From contig NZ_MOBM01000011.1 in assembly GCF_003732275.1 (NCBI RefSeq), positions 1-64,000 of the forward strand: 64,000 bases of DNA. The letters run 5' to 3'. The stretch is from Pseudomonas frederiksbergensis. Its GTDB lineage: Bacteria > Pseudomonadota > Gammaproteobacteria > Pseudomonadales > Pseudomonadaceae. Below, piece by piece: positions 60,293-64,000 of the stretch (position 1 is its first letter; each line of letters begins with the position of its first letter). The notes under the pieces were generated by a model. That model did no database searches and was not told the DNA's origin. It saw nothing but the letters and a program-made list of their open reading frames with translations. The position numbers and the translations under genes were made by a program.

Positions 60293-62098
60293 ATGCCTGA
60301 CTACAAGGCCCCCTTGCGTGATATTCGCTTCGTTCGTGACGAACTGCTCGGCTACGAAGCGCACTATCAGAGCCTTCCGGCTTGTGCAGACGCAACTCCG
60401 GACATGGTTGACGCCATTCTCGAAGAAGGCGCCAAGTTTTGTGAGCAGGTGCTGGCTCCGCTGAACCGCGTGGGTGACACCGAAGGCTGCACCTGGAGCG
60501 AGTCCGGCGTTAAAACCCCGACCGGTTTCAAAGAAGCCTACAAGCAATTTGTCGAAGGTGGCTGGCCAAGCCTGGCTCACGACGTAGAGCACGGCGGCCA
60601 AGGCTTGCCAGAGTCTCTGGGTCTGGCTGTCAGCGAAATGGTTGGCGAAGCCAACTGGTCGTGGGGCATGTATCCAGGCCTGTCCCATGGCGCGATGAAC
60701 ACCATTTCCGAACACGGTACGCCTGAGCAGCAAGAGGCTTACCTGACCAAACTGGTCTCCGGCGAATGGACCGGCACCATGTGCCTGACCGAACCGCACT
60801 GCGGCACCGACCTGGGCATGCTGCGTACCAAGGCCGAGCCTCAGGCCGACGGTTCCTACAAAGTGTCCGGCACCAAGATCTTCATCTCGGCCGGCGAACA
60901 CGACATGGCCGACAACATCGTCCACATCGTTCTGGCACGTCTGCCGGATGCACCGGCCGGCACCAAAGGCATTTCCCTGTTCATCGTTCCGAAATTCCTG
61001 CCAAACGCAGACGGCTCGATCGGCGCACGCAACGCTGTGACCTGCGGTTCCCTGGAACACAAAATGGGCATCCACGGTAACGCCACCTGCGTGATGAACT
61101 TCGACGCGGCCACCGGTTACCTGATCGGCCCGGCGAACAAAGGCCTGAACTGCATGTTCACCTTTATGAACACCGCCCGTCTGGGGACTGCGCTGCAAGG
61201 TCTGGCACACGCCGAGATCGGCTTCCAGGGCGGCCTGAAATACGCTCGCGATCGTCTGCAAATGCGCTCCCTGACTGGCCCGAAAGCGCCGGACAAAGCT
61301 GCTGACCCGATCATCGTTCACCCTGACGTACGTCGCATGCTGTTGACCATGAAGGCTTTCGCCGAAGGCAACCGTGCGATGGTTTACTTCACCGCCAAGC
61401 AAGTCGACATCGTCAAGTACGGCGTAGATGAAGAAGAGAAGAAGAAAGCCGACGCACTGCTGGCCTTCATGACTCCGATCGCTAAAGCCTTCATGACTGA
61501 AGTCGGTTTCGAATCCGCTAACCACGGCGTGCAGATCTACGGCGGCCACGGCTTCATCGCCGAGTGGGGCATGGAGCAGAACGTTCGCGACAGCCGCATT
61601 TCGATGCTGTACGAAGGCACCACCGGGATCCAGGCACTCGACCTGCTGGGCCGTAAAGTGCTGATGACTCAAGGCGAAGCGCTCAAGGGCTTCACCAAGA
61701 TCGTCCACAAGTTCTGCCAGACCAACGAAGGCAATGCCGCGGTCAAAGAGTTCGTCGAGCCATTGGCTGCGCTGAACAAAGAGTGGGGCGAGCTGACCAT
61801 GAAGGTCGGTATGGCTGCCATGAAAGACCGCGAAGAAGTCGGCGCGGCGTCGGTGGACTACCTGATGTACTCCGGTTACGCCTGCCTTGCCTACTTCTGG
61901 GCTGACATGGCGCGTCTGGCTGCCGAGAAGCTGGCTGCCGGCACCACCGAAGAGGCGTTCTACACCGCCAAGCTGCAGACTGCGCGCTTCTACTTCCAGC
62001 GTATCCTGCCGCGTACCCGCACTCACGTTGTCACCATGCTGTCGGGCGCCAACAACCTGATGGACATGAAAGAAGAAGACTTCGCACTGGGTTACTAA
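60293..62098 (+). CDS. Acyl-CoA dehydrogenase, long form (FadE-type)
   Basis: 601 residues, with the extra C-terminal domain of the about 600-residue class. It has [14 protein letters not shown] and [20 protein letters not shown] in the beta domain, [18 protein letters not shown], and the [13 protein letters not shown] segment that carries the catalytic glutamate. It should catalyse the first dehydrogenation of fatty acyl-CoA in beta-oxidation, passing electrons to ETF. It matches P. aeruginosa PA0506 by context, which I recall as part of the PsrA regulon, and it has a PsrA-type site here. A second copy begins at 63706. Confidence 0.92.
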   Translation: MPDYKAPLRDIRFVRDELLGYEAHYQSLPACADATPDMVDAILEEGAKFCEQVLAPLNRVGDTEGCTWSESGVKTPTGFKEAYKQFVEGGWPSLAHDVEHGGQGLPESLGLAVSEMVGEANWSWGMYPGLSHGAMNTISEHGTPEQQEAYLTKLVSGEWTGTMCLTEPHCGTDLGMLRTKAEPQADGSYKVSGTKIFISAGEHDMADNIVHIVLARLPDAPAGTKGISLFIVPKFLPNADGSIGARNAVTCGSLEHKMGIHGNATCVMNFDAATGYLIGPANKGLNCMFTFMNTARLGTALQGLAHAEIGFQGGLKYARDRLQMRSLTGPKAPDKAADPIIVHPDVRRMLLTMKAFAEGNRAMVYFTAKQVDIVKYGVDEEEKKKADALLAFMTPIAKAFMTEVGFESANHGVQIYGGHGFIAEWGMEQNVRDSRISMLYEGTTGIQALDLLGRKVLMTQGEALKGFTKIVHKFCQTNEGNAAVKEFVEPLAALNKEWGELTMKVGMAAMKDREEVGAASVDYLMYSGYACLAYFWADMARLAAEKLAAGTTEEAFYTAKLQTARFYFQRILPRTRTHVVTMLSGANNLMDMKEEDFALGY

Positions 62099-62118
62099 GC
62101 CCTACGAAGTCTTTCATA

Positions 62119-62152
62119 AAGCCGCTGCTTCCTCGGGAGCAGCGGCTTTTTT
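62119..62152 (+). terminator. Intrinsic terminator of the acyl-CoA dehydrogenase gene
   Basis: GCCGCTGCT / AGCAGCGGC stem, 8-base loop, then six T. It lies 20 bp after the stop. Confidence 0.93.
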
Positions 62153-62237
62153 GTGCCTGACGCAAACGGGCTGCGCCTGTAAATATTCCTGACTAAAACG
62201 CTAAGAAGAACACCATTGCTGCCGTTAAAGAGGATGG

Positions 62238-62259
62238 CGATGTGACACACGTCACATCG
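62238..62259. promoter_or_regulatory. CRP/Vfr-type binding site upstream of the diguanylate cyclase
   Basis: CGATGTGAC-ACAC-GTCACATCG is an exact 9+4+9 palindrome and fits TGTGA-N6-TCACA perfectly. It is centred about 77 bp before the TTG 62326. A TCTAAA at 62275-62280 is in about the right place for a -10 if the site acts from near -41. Confidence 0.7.
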
Positions 62260-62325
62260 CACGTGCTTAGCTGCTCTAAATGCAGGCACAATGCCATCTA
62301 TGTTTGCCGGGTCGGAGCTTTACCC

Positions 62326-63615
62326 TTGCTGCGTTCTTCCGCTGTACGTTTCAGTCATTTTTTGCCATCGCTGCTGTTGCTGCTCGCGGGGCTTGCGGCT
62401 GCCTACGTCAAGGATCTCAACGTCTTCTTCACTTCGCTGTTTAACGTGCTGCCCACTCTGGTGCTGTTGCTCGGCGGAGCGTATTGCGCGGTTTACCGAC
62501 GTCAGCGTGAACTGTTTCTGATGGTCACGGTGTACATCGCCTACTTCCTGCTCGACACCCAGACCGATTACTACCGCGACAACGGCAAAGTCCGCGAAGA
62601 CGCCGCCGTGGTTTTCCACCTGTGCTGTCTGTTGCTGCCGTTGCTCTTTGGCTTGTTCGCCGCCTGGCAGGAGCGCACCCACCTGTTCCAGGACATGGTG
62701 GCGCGCTTCGCCGTGTTGCTGGCGTTCGGCAGCGTGGCGCTGGGGCTGGAGCAAAGTTACCCACAGGTGCTGCTGATGTGGCTGTCGGAGATCCGCTGGC
62801 CAGCTTTGCATGGCGCCTGGATGAGCCTGATCCAGTTGTCCTACCCGGTATTCATCGCCTCTTTCCTGTTACTGGCCTGGCAATACTGGCGCAATCCAAG
62901 ACCCTTGCATGCTGCGCAATTGGTGGGGCTGTTGGGGTTGTTCTGGATGTTGCCGAAAACCTTCATCCTGCCATTCACCCTGAACATCATGTGCAGCCAG
63001 GTGATGTTGATGATTGCCGCGGCGGTTGCCCATGAGGCCTATCAGATGGCCTTCCGCGATGAGCTCACCGGCCTGCCGGGTCGCCGCGCCCTGAACGAAC
63101 GCATGCAACGGCTGGGGCGCAATTACGTGCTGGCCATGGGCGACGTCGATCACTTCAAGAAATTCAACGACACACATGGTCACGATGTCGGCGACCAAGT
63201 GTTGCGGCTGGTCGCCAGCAAGCTGTCGAAAATCAGCGGGGGCGGTAGGGCATATCGCTACGGAGGTGAAGAATTTGCTCTGGTGTTCGCAGGCAAGACC
63301 CTCGAAGAGTGTATGCCGCACCTGGAAGTCATTCGCGAATCCATCGCCACCTACAACATCCAGCTGCGCAACCAGGATAGCCGTCCCCAGGATGACCAGC
63401 AGGGACGCCAGCGCCGCGCGGGTTCAGGCGCCTCGAGTGTATCGGTCACCGTCAGCATCGGTGTCGCCGAACGGTTGGAACAACGCACGCCGGAAGAAGT
63501 GCTCAAATCCGCTGACCAGGCGCTCTACAGCGCCAAAGGCGCGGGGCGAAACTGTGTGATGGCTTTCGGTCAGAACCGTCGTGGCGCGGTGCGCATGGAC
63601 GCCGCTGCGGGTTGA
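62326..63615 (+). CDS. Membrane diguanylate cyclase (GGDEF)
   Basis: About 429 residues. Seven to eight hydrophobic helices make up the first about 250 residues, followed by a GGDEF domain: DELTGLPGRRALNE, GDVDHFKKFNDTHGHDVGD and the active site RYGGEEF. The inhibitory I-site (RxxD five residues before) is replaced by Ser/Gly, so product inhibition is unlikely. It makes c-di-GMP. An upstream GTG (62242) keeps the frame open but lies inside a CRP-type palindrome and adds an atypical N-terminus. TTG 62326 has GGAG 9 bases upstream and starts the membrane region (LLRSSAVRF), so it is preferred though not certain. Confidence 0.85.
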   Translation: MLRSSAVRFSHFLPSLLLLLAGLAAAYVKDLNVFFTSLFNVLPTLVLLLGGAYCAVYRRQRELFLMVTVYIAYFLLDTQTDYYRDNGKVREDAAVVFHLCCLLLPLLFGLFAAWQERTHLFQDMVARFAVLLAFGSVALGLEQSYPQVLLMWLSEIRWPALHGAWMSLIQLSYPVFIASFLLLAWQYWRNPRPLHAAQLVGLLGLFWMLPKTFILPFTLNIMCSQVMLMIAAAVAHEAYQMAFRDELTGLPGRRALNERMQRLGRNYVLAMGDVDHFKKFNDTHGHDVGDQVLRLVASKLSKISGGGRAYRYGGEEFALVFAGKTLEECMPHLEVIRESIATYNIQLRNQDSRPQDDQQGRQRRAGSGASSVSVTVSIGVAERLEQRTPEEVLKSADQALYSAKGAGRNCVMAFGQNRRGAVRMDAAAG

Positions 63616-63705
63616 GTGATGATGGCGCATTCAGCGTCTGGACTGTGATTGTGAGGCGTGGTGCGGGGCAGTAGGTTTGAGCCATCTGCTGCCGGAGAAA
63701 TGACC

Positions 63706-64000
63706 ATGCCCGAGTACAAAGCTCCCCTGCGCGACATGCGCTTTCTGATCGACCACGTCTTCGACTTTCACAGCAACTACGCCGCGCTGGGTGCCACCGA
63801 TGCCAGCCCGGACATGATCAATGCGATCCTTGAAGAAGGCGCGAAATTCTGTGAGAACGTTCTCGCACCGCTGAACCGAAGTGGCGACGAAGAAGGCTGC
63901 CATTTCGACAGCGGCGTGGTCACAACGCCTACAGGTTTCAAGCAGGCTTTCGCGCAATATGTTGAAGGCGGCTGGCATGGTCTGGCGGCGGATCCGGCTT
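63706..64000 (+). CDS. Second long-form acyl-CoA dehydrogenase (5' part only)
   Basis: The first 98 codons, running off the window end. MPEYKAPLRDMRF, then [29 protein letters not shown] closely parallel the start of the gene at 60293, so these are paralogues flanking the diguanylate cyclase. GGAG lies 8 bases before ATG 63706. No PsrA-type palindrome is seen in its 90-bp upstream gap, suggesting different control. Confidence 0.9.
   Translation, partial: MPEYKAPLRDMRFLIDHVFDFHSNYAALGATDASPDMINAILEEGAKFCENVLAPLNRSGDEEGCHFDSGVVTTPTGFKQAFAQYVEGGWHGLAADPA

Overview
The window is chromosomal DNA of a fluorescent-group Pseudomonas. This rests on the GC-rich codon use, on the gene families gbcA/gbcB, glyA-soxBDAG-purU-fdhA, creBCD, glcB, bioBFHCD and paired fadE genes in recognisably Pseudomonas form, and on many Pseudomonas-type REP doublets (palindromes built on GGGAGCAAGCTCCC or GCGAGCAGGCTCGC cores). 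No rRNA, tRNA, CRISPR array, prophage or intact insertion sequence is visible.

Layout. 1-1092: non-coding region with four TGTGGATAA boxes, the last three spaced exactly 182 bp apart. 1093-7888: a GMC oxidoreductase/hydrolase fusion, a membrane dihaem cytochrome c and a metallophosphoesterase. 7997-23336: betaine-to-glycine catabolism and C1 disposal. GbcAB demethylates glycine betaine, SoxBDAG oxidises sarcosine, GlyA1 links glycine, serine and methylene-THF, PurU releases formate from formyl-THF, and FdhA oxidises formaldehyde. An SDR, a threonine aldolase and a TraX-like membrane protein lie among them. 23417-25650: a short Rhs-core protein, an orphan 58-aa gene with the same duplicated leader, and a secreted DUF2780 protein. 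25648-31044: a PlsC-family acyltransferase, a retropepsin-like protein and creBCD.

31146-41595 is the most unusual part. Four minus-strand genes are joined by three ATGA stop/start overlaps: a glutamate-mutase small-subunit homologue, a glutamate-mutase large subunit fused to an FAD/NAD(P)-binding oxidoreductase, an AMP-forming ligase fused to a cupin, and an MFS transporter. A divergent LysR regulator has a perfect T-N11-A palindrome in front of it. It is followed by a degenerate acyl-CoA-dehydrogenase-fold protein and a LysE-type amino-acid exporter carrying one frameshift. Debris (decayed lysR, tail of a PepSY gene) flanks both ends, as expected of an accessory island. I read it as a candidate pathway making and exporting a 3-methylaspartate-derived metabolite; this is inference.

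41910-51019: exonuclease plus DUF294 signalling protein, a stand-alone response regulator behind repeated CTGACACA sites, malate synthase G, a GcvR-like ACT protein, a second TGTGGATAA cluster, RarD and SrkA. 51230-54829: Tat-exported PhoX phosphatase, ModE-like regulator, ComF. 54920-59597: the biotin cluster bioB-bioF-bioH-bioC-bioD. 59719-64000: a small flagellar-rod-like protein, an acyl-CoA dehydrogenase behind a textbook promoter and a PsrA-type operator, a membrane diguanylate cyclase behind a perfect CRP/Vfr-type palindrome, and the start of a second acyl-CoA dehydrogenase that runs off the end.
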